From Methylomonas sp. LW13 (GTDB lineage Bacteria > Pseudomonadota > Gammaproteobacteria > Methylococcales > Methylomonadaceae): DNA of 64,000 nucleotides. Location of the stretch: positions 620,001 to 684,000 of the forward strand of contig NZ_CP033381.1 in NCBI RefSeq assembly GCF_016865255.1. Direction: 5' to 3'. Position numbers and translations under genes: made by a program. The notes below the pieces were generated by a model that was not told the DNA's origin, ran no database searches, and saw nothing but the letters and a program-made list of their open reading frames with translations. The first letter of the stretch is position 1, and each line of letters opens with the position of its first letter. This document shows, in pieces, positions 58,801 through 64,000 of this stretch.

Positions 58801-59145
58801 GACGAAAGCAAAGATCAGTGCCGGGTCGTGATTCAGTTCGGCGGCTTTTTGGGTGATGTAAGGGTCGCTGGTGTTGGCTTCCACGGTGGAGCCCAGATAA
58901 TCGTCCGGAGCCAATTGCGGCGGCAATACCGGTGCGGCTTTGCTGACGGTGGTCGTTGTTGAAGGGGTTGAACTGCTGGGTGGTGTGGCTGGCGTGGTAT
59001 CGGCTGCGGCTTCGTTAAACCCTACCGGCCATCGAAATCCGTTGGGGCCATAACCGAAACTGGCCGGGTTGACGGTCTGAAAGTAAAAACTGATCAGTAC
59101 CAGTCTGCAAATGGTTTTGAAGGTAAACGATTCTTGCCAGCCCAT
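49852..59145 (-). CDS. Giant exported multidomain protein (about 3,100 residues)
   Basis: The ATG at 59145 follows AAAGGA by 8-9 nt; 59163 is an alternative. The N-terminus (FKTICRLVLISFYFQTVNP) looks like an export signal. From about 90 to 225 there is a transglutaminase-like fold (WSKAGNALDKASLMIALLRA, YWVEFG) in which the usual Cys is missing. Repeated Ig-like/CARDB domains fill 800-1350. A discoidin-like (F5/8 C) domain lies near 1418-1522, a DCFGCH haem-like motif near 1690, and prenyltransferase-like repeats (LDWLLTKRNDDGTWSD; LMQSQLNDGSWKAP) near 1790 and 2110. Then come more Ig-like domains and three PKD-like repeats (NAGADKNVSTGS, NAGQDKSVAVGA, DAGQDLAVQLGN) near 2700-2900. It may be a surface or matrix protein. 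The PEP-CTERM gene is upstream on the same strand. Confidence 0.85.
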   Translation of the reverse strand: MGWQESFTFKTICRLVLISFYFQTVNPASFGYGPNGFRWPVGFNEAAADTTPATPPSSSTPSTTTTVSKAAPVLPPQLAPDDYLGSTVEANTSDPYITQKAAELNHDPALIFAFVRDEIANEVYKGSLRGARGTLWSKAGNALDKASLMIALLRASNIPARYAAATLPDDKAKQIINSMFKMPLNVVGCPDESAQRAEPDKNADLLAEAREHYWVEFGAGFQAADPSFAELGIGTPAITAVERFNQVPDALQHKVTVRLKREYDAPLGGPNDRDTKVVLEHTFTSVELVGKPLSIGHFVNSSANFWGQSHNYSPYLLVGQGDANITDDEIIRGEDYQETFSLFGGILGSQILSGLFAEYEIFDARGNAQIYERAMVDRVGFAVRQNGQKVTVGGTGDGGPTISELDVITANILPGLQEPLALKQQQDRLQKLQDQYNTIKEVLDGTPVDGPHNDEQKRAQAQGATINRNMAIAQGETTGLTFSLTSDESLRQLERGYLTKAYYKASRLILSQTKAEGDKIRFILDLAKNELRSMPYPGQVGNTQNFEIARGLIESTLEGSILQSLYGVESISFSKVIEQLQPGNFLDVIEIDSKEELDTLELSAEVKARIQNAISKNKVVITPGKMVNLQGLEVIAWLEVDKVSGHVISVREDGSHPAAGEYVLLLNSPALKAAVKFIGEMHGFSATQLVFIGKLLDGYNTDNTKELSAIVKKAKIDTKNTLNDIEKLLEDFKKNNRKALSRYIDEFIKGFKKGVDVGFKWINRNLPFDPPVFSFLSSDLAPVPDAIVPNIQAGISVNLPSDTLFTVPVNGAEIPSVFKAQIQNTGPSTDTFKLTFSNVPAGYKAQSSIPEVTIPAGYTAEVGVCIKPESSTVPPAGTTVPFKLDVISTSNPGVKSTGQAQVEIPDLHEASLTLDRTAVSVKPGETGTANLSITSSGNVAEQLTLQAQLPNGVQLSGLPASVSLAAGETKSFPVTVQTDSGLSIGQSLDVAINADLAGAPQPSQRSTTLRVNLRSAQGVTIDNAVQQALDGSNTQLPTVLSDLRTTLEQWAATPTNSSYCERAKLQVDNLSKLVAGDALLSGYASNVSGLRSLAQSCNLAGVQTLLPPLFEGLAEASALAVVASFSPNASFAQPGETITTHLTLKNRGKKPAALNLGLEGLPANVTANLLTGNVQLAAGASQTVDLNLTPATAGRYAFNAVAQVAGFDKKVKAAGQLISGQAAVNVLSVSGSPAYILKGGQTQIKALVANTAGIPTKAKAVVNIKNANGDSVYQSPAPIVLDIPDSDSNIPLELDVVKATGWAEESYSIELSLSNTAGQALPGGQGVGTLNVGTPIKATASANPILVPPGNSQVTTHINVEPRYTGLGGTVGLEPTDMSLDRINWAAASKGSSISLTSPGNINGTASALIDELASVDPFSHWVGVNWNANPAGSFLLDLGQARTIDTLQFHLWDGDDRYARYRVEGSLDNQTFFPLADKSSGEQRGLQRLSFQPTEVRYIKITGLFDSRDGSTFYLYDEIMAIGDGTGQPMAIQSVTLNGVDNGGPNFNVGKKLRLNAGVYEVTRQSGAVSWYSDDSNNNGKTWSYALRASMPFKNYQADPVLWYPAESDVENAVGAHRFKLYVPAQTDVHFWIYDSDARDNRGEETFEIRQISGPNDSLPVRIRDAMMRSVMWEQTDVAGWNNWTEKSNYDCFGCHVQAQASSGLDISHKKLSELPFDRNLQQEFFKGYRAWQNKERGWAGFDVDRIGISQTSLWTWAVAKFESSHFDLMSARFVQALDWLLTKRNDDGTWSDTGDGRSDLIYTDGAPAAGLTANNITSMAKALEFMAGHSIVELPTDEALVNGAEIVTNYNPGQSFDVSFDAINNITGVRITVNDTYAGNGNFVLSELEAFNGNLGVAFNGVSANFEQSNLPIADAIDGVKNNENNGWGYYPKDSRNEPASGVWRFANPVSIDSLRITELYPNHQLKKFKIEVTTDPNPSLSSQFVNVSGVKIGYRVADRAQNYRNAIAKVANTLSSANWPFARSTRTTAQTIIGLNAALPYLNGTDSTTALERIVAAEQHLRDIQHDDGSWSEDDGGLPQALPSAHALEALLLRSQNSSDPSIVSGAEYLMQSQLNDGSWKAPNGLSQRLASTTWVQIALPTIFENLASLTVGVDHRVPLGSKAEPLAGSFNPVLDKQTQSGGQFTAHWNALLNNDAGQSFSLVSQLRDMLPGEVRQVSLGTTVNYSSVAGSGKVELEPLYLSAQHILHVTPAQSTVVAGSAASLTVTLDNLLNQSDTFSFSLNGLPDGSAVTPSPVTLAAGGKTSIQLPVTVPVNSLAGDLNLSISIQSSLGVKDAASAVLSVTENTSETPIVSLGSEALDLSLINNFSAAGQGTSGAFRLRVTNMGSDVATYRLSASGLPSGFTTTFADDTVTVGTGIGNFREVGVTITTPVGVVKGNYPVLFTAVSTTNPAITKQVQGSLTVSEFGVGLAFEPTQGGPNTVFGLWVTNTGSVADIFDLSLGGVGAIAASLSQTSVALAAGASWEAFVTVKDYDWSLPGALALIGQATSRSDQSVVARAVATVNVAAKKAMSATLNPATRTLADPGSTSFAIEVKNTGNVEDNYSAVITGKTGSLSASLQGLDGNPTQQIPLFRLPGLATGSLNLTLSNTKRETGTVTVAIVSNSDATIQSSVTAQLTVSSAANQAPLANAGADKNVSTGSLITLDGSSSSDPDGNLLSDYRWHFVAVPVGSIVDDATLENNGTPNPRFTPDLPGTYSLELIVSDGQLDSEPDTVDVIAAKANVVPNANAGQDKSVAVGATVVLDGSGSIDPDGGPGSLQFAWRLSDAAQSTHATLTNPTSAKLSFSADAAGDYALILRVFDGKDAAEDTVIVSVTPANVPPVADAGQDLAVQLGNTVTLSGVASHDPDQLPSPLGYAWTFVSLPTNSQLLNALIKTDPNNPAKAGFVPDVLGDYVLQLSVSDGEASATDNVLVKVLPALRYQEISDLVQVVSSAQKTALDRLTRKMSSTATLTLTNKSALDVKAPIRVVFELNNPNVTLQGAKVDENGRTYLEVANQLLKPGESASLTVQFVYASGNSFTYNTKVFGGVVR

Positions 59146-59277
59146 CTGATTTTCCTTTCCCATGCTCCACGGGATATTTGAGATTTTTATTATTCGCTTA
59201 TGTGTTTAACGGTATTGGTATCTTGCATTTGCGCTTTGTCGGCAGGTGTAAAATAATCCGACAGTACCAGCCAAAAA

Positions 59278-59299
59278 AATCGGGCCAATGAGCCCGATT
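59278..59299 (-). terminator. Rho-independent terminator for the PEP-CTERM gene
   Basis: AATCGGGC and GCCCGATT form an 8-bp stem with loop CAATGA (plus-strand text). On the minus strand it is followed by a run of seven T. It sits 18 bp after the stop of the PEP-CTERM gene, so the giant gene likely has its own promoter in 59146-59277. Confidence 0.85.
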
Positions 59300-59317
59300 C
59301 TTTAAATTACGTGTTAG

Positions 59318-59977
59318 TTAAGCCTTCGCTAGCCGGCTGCGACTAAAACGATAGGCCGGCAAGCCAATCAGCCATAACAGCAGGCTGGTGGGCTCCGGCA
59401 CAGTGCTGGTCGGTGCCGAAGAAATCACCACGTTATCGATCAACACCTGACTGTCGCCATCGGCGGCGTTGAGGTTGAACAGCTCAAAGGTGGGTATCGC
59501 AAAACCGTAACTGTTGTTGAACAATATCGAGAAATGAAACCAGTCGCCGCCCAATGCGCTAGCGCTGATCGCGCCGTTGTTATTAGCGACACCGCTGTAA
59601 TCCAGATCAAACAAAGCCAGAGCGCCATCGAAAATGCCATTGGCAAGATCGAATTGATTAAGGTCGTTAGCAAAGTACAGCGAGGCGAAAAATACGTCCG
59701 GAAAATTGCCGTTGGGTATGTCGCTGGACAGCAGATTACGCGCGTCGAACTCCAGGGTGTATTGGCCGCTAGCCAGCGCTACCCCTTGGTAAAGACTGCT
59801 GTCGCCGCCCTGGTTGTCGGTTAACTGTGCGGCCTGGGCTACCGTACCCACCGGCCCGGAGGTAACCCAGCTATCCAGATTGCTGGAAAAGTCACCGTTG
59901 AGTGGTGCGGCTTGGGAAAGTTGTGTGGAAAGAGCGAAAATACTGACTGCAAAGCTGATTTTGATGAAAAGTGTCAT
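59318..59977 (-). CDS. PEP-CTERM exported protein
   Basis: A 219-residue protein from the ATG at 59977, which gives a good signal peptide (MTLFIKISFAVSIFALSTQLSQA); the frame to 60034 adds 19 unlikely residues. The C-terminus ends STVPEPTSLLLWLIGLP followed by basic residues, a clear PEP-CTERM sorting signal handled by exosortase. The body is a beta-rich carbohydrate-binding-like domain (SGQYTLEFDARN, GDWFHFSILFNN). Such proteins go to the outer surface with exopolysaccharide. The terminator lies directly behind. The exosortase gene is not in the window. Confidence 0.85.
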   Translation of the reverse strand: MTLFIKISFAVSIFALSTQLSQAAPLNGDFSSNLDSWVTSGPVGTVAQAAQLTDNQGGDSSLYQGVALASGQYTLEFDARNLLSSDIPNGNFPDVFFASLYFANDLNQFDLANGIFDGALALFDLDYSGVANNNGAISASALGGDWFHFSILFNNSYGFAIPTFELFNLNAADGDSQVLIDNVVISSAPTSTVPEPTSLLLWLIGLPAYRFSRSRLAKA

Positions 59978-60589
59978 AAAGATTCCGTATCGAACACTGC
60001 GTGGTAAATTGAGTTTATATCTAACAAGCAGCATCCGTGCCGAATCGGAGTTTTATTGACTTTTCAATGGTGATTTTATTGTCGGGCGAAGGTCTGAAAT
60101 GATTTGCTTTCAATGCTTTGTAAAAAAATCGGACAGATTGAAATCGAAATATTGAACTTTTTTAAATGCTTGCTTTTGCGCTACTTGAAAATGACTGGCA
60201 GCTTTATGGCGATAAGTTGTCATTTGTTAATTTGAAGGTGGGTGTCCGCAACGGGTCGGTTTGGCACTGTGGCGATCGGCCGCTTTCAGGTATCGGCATT
60301 TAACGACCGCTTTGCGGCGATGAGTCTGAAAAGACGACGGTCATCACGCGACCCTCTACTGACCTTCGGTATCTTGACAATCCAATGACCGTTATCAAAG
60401 TGGACCAGTCATCGACAATAGGACGGTCAAAGCCTTCATCCAAGCATTAAACCTCAGTGGTTAATTTTACATTCTAAGATCCTCGGTGTTCTTTAGAAAC
60501 TCAATGAGATTCGGATGTTTTTTATGCATATTCACGAGAAGGACGCATGATAAAATTTGATTTTATTCATATTGTAATGAGCAAATTTA
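59978..60589. other. Gene-free stretch with interspersed repeat
   Basis: No gene is seen. GACCGCTTTGCGG at 60305-60317 is identical to the 13 bases before the intron at 47597-47609, and several GACCG/CCGCTT words surround it, as in a degenerate interspersed repeat. The AT-rich part after 60480 probably holds the promoter of the next gene. Confidence 0.4.
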
Positions 60590-62836
60590 ATGAGTGAAAT
60601 TGTAGTCAAACTACATCAATGTGTAGCCTCTGGAGAATTTGATTTAGGGATTCTTAATTGTCTTGGCGCAGACGATGTATTTCTCCAAGAATGTGAAGTA
60701 TTGGACTACAAACAGCAGTTACCAACCAATGACTTCGAGTACGCAAAAACAGTACGTGATCTGGTGGCAATGCATAATTCATATGGGGGCTTCCTGATTT
60801 TTGGAATACGCGAAACCGAAAAGGATCGGGGCTTTCGGCTTGTAGGTGTTGAACAAAATATCCAGCTAAATAAGCTTCGTGATATGACTCTTAATTATTT
60901 AGGTACGGATTTGCGAATCTCTGCTTCCACGAAAACAATAGATGGGTTATCCATCGAGATTATTTGGGTTGCAAAACGTGCTAATGGTGATAAACCGTTA
61001 AAATTTAAAAAAAATGGTCCGGAAGAATCTCGAGGAAAGCTATGTTTTAAACGTGAACAAATTGTTTTTCGTCGCATGGAGAGCAATGCGATCGCAGAAC
61101 AAGCTGATGACTATGATTTTCTTTATTCCGCTAGGCGTCCGCCATCAATTGAGATGTCGCTAACGGGATTTGGAAACGAAGAGCCTCTAGAGCATAATTT
61201 GCCAGATCGCACCTTCATATGCTCCCGTTTTGTTGGTCGAAAAGATTATCTCTATAACCTATGGACTTGGTTGGAAGATGACTTTTCTCGGGTCCGACTT
61301 ATCGCTGGGGAAGGCGGGCTTGGCAAGACAAGCTTGGCCTATCGTTTTGCTGAAGAGGTTGCATCTCGTCGAATAAAACCATATGAGCAAGTTGTATGGC
61401 TAACTGCAAAAAAGCAACAGTTCGTTGCGTCAGAGGATAGCTATCGCAAAAACTCTGGGATAGATTATTTCGATGCTCCATCTCTTTTTATTGCAATAGC
61501 AACTGCACATGGATGTGTTGAGTCTGATTTCAAAGATTGTGATTCGCGAGAATTGCAGCAGTTGGCTTTGGAAAGCTGCGCTGCTGTACCAAGTTTCGTT
61601 GTGATTGATGATATTGACTCTCTGTCTCCCGAAGATCAGCAGCGCACTCTCGAATTTGGTATGCGGATTCCAGCTAAGACAAAAATATTACTAACTACCC
61701 GTGTAAATTTGTCGTATTCCCCCGACAACGTTCTGAAGCTTAACGGGTTGTTAATCAACGAATTTCGAGAATATATACGGTTAACGAGAGAGAGGTATGG
61801 ATTAACTTTAATCAAAGATTCTAAGATTGCCCATATCCACGATTTAAGTGGTGGCTCACCGCTTTTCACCGATTCTATGCTACGCCTTGAGCGGAGGGGG
61901 CTTTCGCTGGAGCAAGCAATCAAACAATGGACCGGAGAGAAAGGGCTTGAAGCCCGGAAGGCGGCCCTTGAACGCGAAGTTCAGCAACTTAGCCGAGAAG
62001 CAAAGCGTGTTCTCTACGTCATTAGTCTGGAACGAAATGTAAGTTATGTTGAGCTTAAGCAAATTCTTTCTTATACGGATCAAACTATTGGAGATGCAAT
62101 TCAGGAATTAAAAGGTCTTTTTCTTGTAAGTGCTCCCTCGATTGCTAAAGAAGCTCGCTATACAGTGGAGCCTAATACAGGGCTTCTCGTGCTTGAGTTA
62201 GGACAAAAGCTTGGCATTGACCATACGGCTCTTAATAAGTCAGCTAAGAGCGCTCGTACTGACGCAATTGGGCTCTCTCTTCAAAAGCGTTCAGGAATTG
62301 TAGGACAAGCCATTTCACAAGCAGTCGCGCTGCTTAAAAGTGAAAACCCCAGAGATGCTTTGAAAACAGTTACAGACGCATCTAAGAAATTGAATAAGCC
62401 CCATCCTGACTTATTACTTGCTATAGGTCGTTTTAGTCTCAAGCAAGACCCTCCAAATCAGGATCAGGCAAGCAGTGTGTTTGAGCAAGCGTACTCACTA
62501 GGTCAGCGTAAGCCTCTATTATTTGAGCTCTGGTTTGACGCTGAATTCGGAAGAAACAAATTTGATTCTGCACTTTTTGTGGCAACGGCGGCTATTGAAC
62601 TTCAGGTTGGAGATAATTTCAGATGGTATGAACGACGTGCCCAGGTACACGTTGCACTTGTTAACAGATCGGACTCAAGGATTACGGTTGACGCAGCAAT
62701 TCGGGAGATAGATTTGGCTATTGCGGATCTGCAGAAGGCAAAGGATTTCAATGATAATCGCATCATGTGCTACCAGGTGGATCAACTTATTCATCAGGTG
62801 TCGAGCCTTCGATATAAGTTGCTAACGACAGTATGA
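60590..62836 (+). CDS. AlbA_2/Schlafen-like plus P-loop NTPase protein, putative defence
   Basis: A 748-residue protein in three parts. Residues 35-160 resemble the AlbA_2/Schlafen AAA_4 fold (EVLDYKQQLPTND, then VRDLVAMHNSYGGFLIFGIR). Residues 210-480 are a STAND-like NTPase: FVGRKDYLYNLWTWLEDD, Walker A GEGGLGKTSLA (about 240-250), Walker B SFVVIDDIDSL (about 334) and sensor-like ILLTTRVNLS. The remainder is helical with TPR-like repeats (ALKTVTDASKKLNKPHPDLL, ASSVFEQAYSLGQ). STAND ATPases with a nuclease-like N-terminus are typical anti-phage proteins, and Schlafen-like domains in bacteria can be RNases. The defence role is inferred. The gene stands alone between gene-free stretches in the accessory region. 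Confidence 0.75.
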   Translation: MSEIVVKLHQCVASGEFDLGILNCLGADDVFLQECEVLDYKQQLPTNDFEYAKTVRDLVAMHNSYGGFLIFGIRETEKDRGFRLVGVEQNIQLNKLRDMTLNYLGTDLRISASTKTIDGLSIEIIWVAKRANGDKPLKFKKNGPEESRGKLCFKREQIVFRRMESNAIAEQADDYDFLYSARRPPSIEMSLTGFGNEEPLEHNLPDRTFICSRFVGRKDYLYNLWTWLEDDFSRVRLIAGEGGLGKTSLAYRFAEEVASRRIKPYEQVVWLTAKKQQFVASEDSYRKNSGIDYFDAPSLFIAIATAHGCVESDFKDCDSRELQQLALESCAAVPSFVVIDDIDSLSPEDQQRTLEFGMRIPAKTKILLTTRVNLSYSPDNVLKLNGLLINEFREYIRLTRERYGLTLIKDSKIAHIHDLSGGSPLFTDSMLRLERRGLSLEQAIKQWTGEKGLEARKAALEREVQQLSREAKRVLYVISLERNVSYVELKQILSYTDQTIGDAIQELKGLFLVSAPSIAKEARYTVEPNTGLLVLELGQKLGIDHTALNKSAKSARTDAIGLSLQKRSGIVGQAISQAVALLKSENPRDALKTVTDASKKLNKPHPDLLLAIGRFSLKQDPPNQDQASSVFEQAYSLGQRKPLLFELWFDAEFGRNKFDSALFVATAAIELQVGDNFRWYERRAQVHVALVNRSDSRITVDAAIREIDLAIADLQKAKDFNDNRIMCYQVDQLIHQVSSLRYKLLTTV

Positions 62837-63359
62837 CCGAGATGTATTCCTGCTGGCTTGGAACAAGAGTTTGCACAGGTAGAATCAGTTAGCTGTACGG
62901 CAGTTATTATGATCGGAGCAGTCGCTCAAATGACATATTTCTCTATGCCTATAACTTCTGCTTTTGGCCGTTTGATTGAGGTCGCCAATGGCCGCTTTGT
63001 TGATCTCCAACCTGCACACTCTGGATTTTACTGACTGGCCAGTTTGGAGAAACGCGACAGGCAGGAGTTGGTCGATTTCCATATTACCCACATTTAAAAG
63101 CCGCCTTTCATCCCCGTCGTAATCGCCTCGGGGTTAAGGGCAGTTTTGCGATTGCAATCATTGACCGACATTTAATCGCAACGGGTAGCTGGTTTGCAGC
63201 GGAATACGCATAATGCCTGCTCAAGGTAATCGCTACTTTTTTAGGACGAAGCTGAAAATCGCAGACTTTCGTCCAGAAATTGCAGACTCAGCCTTTGCAA
63301 GGTTCGACTTTTCCGTTGAACACTTATTTTACAAATCGACCAATCTTACCTTGCTAAAA
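62837..63359. other. Gene-free stretch before the replication region
   Basis: No convincing gene is seen. The short minus-strand ORF at 62885-63091 has the look of a translated interspersed repeat (words such as GGCCGCTTTGTTGATCTCCA). No strong inverted repeat was noted. Confidence 0.4.
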
Positions 63360-63384
63360 AATGGAAATCGCAAATATGCATGAT

Positions 63385-63418
63385 ATGTACTAATAGTACA
63401 TGTTAATAGTACATGTAC
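63385..63418. repeat. Tandem 13-bp repeats and GTAC palindromes
   Basis: TAATAGTACATGT occurs twice in direct tandem (63391-63403, 63404-63416). ATGTACT/AGTACAT (63385-63401) and GTACATGTAC (63409-63418) are palindromes. The surrounding 63360-63520 is strongly AT-rich, a plausible DNA-unwinding element beside iterons. Confidence 0.65.
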
Positions 63419-63541
63419 CATTATACTAAGTCATATATATCATGCTGTTATAACTATATAGTACGTAGTGGAGGGTTACTTGATGTATAAGATTAAAAAA
63501 AGATTATAAATAGATTAGCACCCGATTTTTCGAGTCGTTGA

Positions 63542-63582
63542 AAATCGCTGTAGGCCACGCCTAACATGGCTTACAGCGATTT
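63542..63582. repeat. Large inverted repeat next to the iterons
   Basis: AAATCGCTGTA (63542-63552) and TACAGCGATTT (63572-63582) are exact reverse complements; GCC/GGC extend the stem across one mismatch. It lies 17 bp before the first iteron. Confidence 0.7.
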
Positions 63583-63599
63583 CAAAAAATTGACCAAGC

Positions 63600-63796
63600 G
63601 TTAGTCGAATGCCGTGTGTTTTGTCAGCCGAATGCCGTGCTTTGCGTTAGCCGAATGCCGTGGGGTGTCAGTCGAATGCCGTTACCTTGTTAGCCGAATG
63701 CCGTGCCTCTGTCAGTCGAATGCCGTGTGCCCGTCAGCCGAATGCCGTGTCGGGGCGGCATCGACCGGGCTAAAAGTGCGTCAGTCGAATGCCGTG
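63600..63796. repeat. Eight iterons, candidate replication origin
   Basis: Eight 17-bp units with consensus GTYAGYCGAATGCCGTG start at 63600, 63623, 63646, 63667, 63689, 63711, 63733 and 63780. The steps are 21-23 bp for the first seven (about two helical turns) and 47 for the last, as if one unit had decayed. GTTAGYC and GTCAGYC variants mix. The array sits beside AT-rich DNA and the 3' end of a rep-like gene, which is the make-up of an iteron-controlled plasmid origin. Confidence 0.85.
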
Positions 63797-63805
63797 CCAT
63801 TTTGG

Positions 63806-64000
63806 TTAATGTTGCCTGAGTTCGAGATGCCGTTTTTGCGTGGGTGTGGGTTGTTTTTGGACCTTGACGACATCCTCATCGATTTCAAAGTGCTCAATAG
63901 CGCCGATAGTGACCAAGGCCTGCAAGGCTTTACGCATCCGCAGTTTGAAGTCGCGGGGATTTTGGGTGCTACTGCCACTGAGTTGGTAAAGCGTTTGCAG
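63806..64000 (-). CDS. Replication initiator protein, C-terminal end
   Basis: Only the last 64 residues are in the window; the 5' part lies beyond 64000. The visible part reads LQTLYQLSGSSTQNPRDFKL, then RMRKALQALVTIGAIEHFEI and DEDVVKVQKQP. A helix-turn-helix-wing pattern with LY-x-LSGSS and RKALQALVTIG resembles the C-terminal winged helix of plasmid Rep/TrfA-type initiators, which bind iterons. The stop is 10 bp from the last iteron. A 65-codon minus-strand ORF in another frame (63781-63978) is a shadow. Assignment rests on a short piece and on the adjoining iterons. Confidence 0.65.
   Translation of the reverse strand: MQTLYQLSGSSTQNPRDFKLRMRKALQALVTIGAIEHFEIDEDVVKVQKQPTPTQKRHLELRQH

Noticed and set aside
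62885-63091. 68-codon minus-strand ORF
   Set aside because: The protein looks like translated interspersed repeat DNA with no start signal or domain.
63600-63796. CRISPR array
   Set aside because: Units are 17 bp with gaps of only 4-6 bp (and one of 30), too short for spacers; no cas genes. Iterons explain it better.
5334-64000. Second copy of the tRNA-His 3' end as right attachment site
   Set aside because: Reading through the window I found no repeat of the tRNA-His T-arm and acceptor end, so no right end is claimed.

Overview
The window looks like gammaproteobacterial chromosome carrying a large, mosaic integrative conjugative element (ICE). The proteins, the PEP-CTERM exported protein and the repeated short motif GACCGCTTTGCGG in gene-poor DNA would fit a methanotroph of the Methylococcales, but that is inference; nothing in the window proves the genus.

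Layout. 1-5.3 kb is host backbone: the end of a PhoD-like phosphatase, a periplasmic glycerophosphodiester phosphodiesterase, parC, and three tRNA genes (Pro-TGG, Arg-TCT, His-GTG). Directly behind tRNA-His lie two short repeats and a minus-strand tyrosine integrase with a DUF4224 (excisionase-like) gene, which suggests that the tRNA-His end is the attachment site. From 6.8 to 10.7 kb come three separate FlhD/FlhC-like activator pairs around a lytic transglycosylase gene. One FlhD-like protein is fused to a STAS-like DUF4325 domain. Such activators (SetCD, AcaCD) are the master switches of SXT/R391 and IncA/C elements. 10.9-18.4 kb is an efflux cargo operon: OmpR-type regulator, histidine kinase, outer-membrane lipoprotein, adaptor and RND pump. 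18.7-26.0 kb is conjugation: traF-traH-traG, a small membrane protein beside traG, a hairpin-rich 500 bp stretch that is a candidate oriT, and a MobI-like gene.

26.1-30.8 kb is a Gamma-Mobile-Trio module (gmtY, gmtZ, gmtX) followed by a greB-like gene. 31.4-44.2 kb is a nearly gapless minus-strand defence operon: serine recombinase, HsdR, HsdM, HsdS, SIR2 protein, QatA, QatB, QatC, QatD. 44.4-47.4 kb holds an XRE repressor diverging from two tandem genes that are divergent paralogues of one unknown zinc-ribbon family. A complete group II intron with LtrA-type reverse transcriptase follows (47.6-49.6 kb). 49.9-59.1 kb is one gene for a roughly 3,100-residue exported multidomain protein, with a PEP-CTERM protein gene upstream. 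60.6-62.8 kb encodes an AlbA_2/Schlafen-like plus P-loop NTPase protein that resembles a defence protein. The right edge has AT-rich palindromic DNA, eight 17-bp iterons at about 22 bp spacing, and the 3' end of a replication-initiator gene, so the element appears to carry a plasmid-type replicon.

The integrase, activators, tra genes, oriT candidate and iterons together suggest an SXT/IncA/C-related element with replication functions. The remaining tra genes (traI, traD, traC and others) are not in this window and should lie beyond 64 kb. The strongest leads for new biology are the triple FlhDC set with the DUF4325 fusion, the paralogous zinc-ribbon pair, the fused defence operon, and the AlbA_2-NTPase protein.
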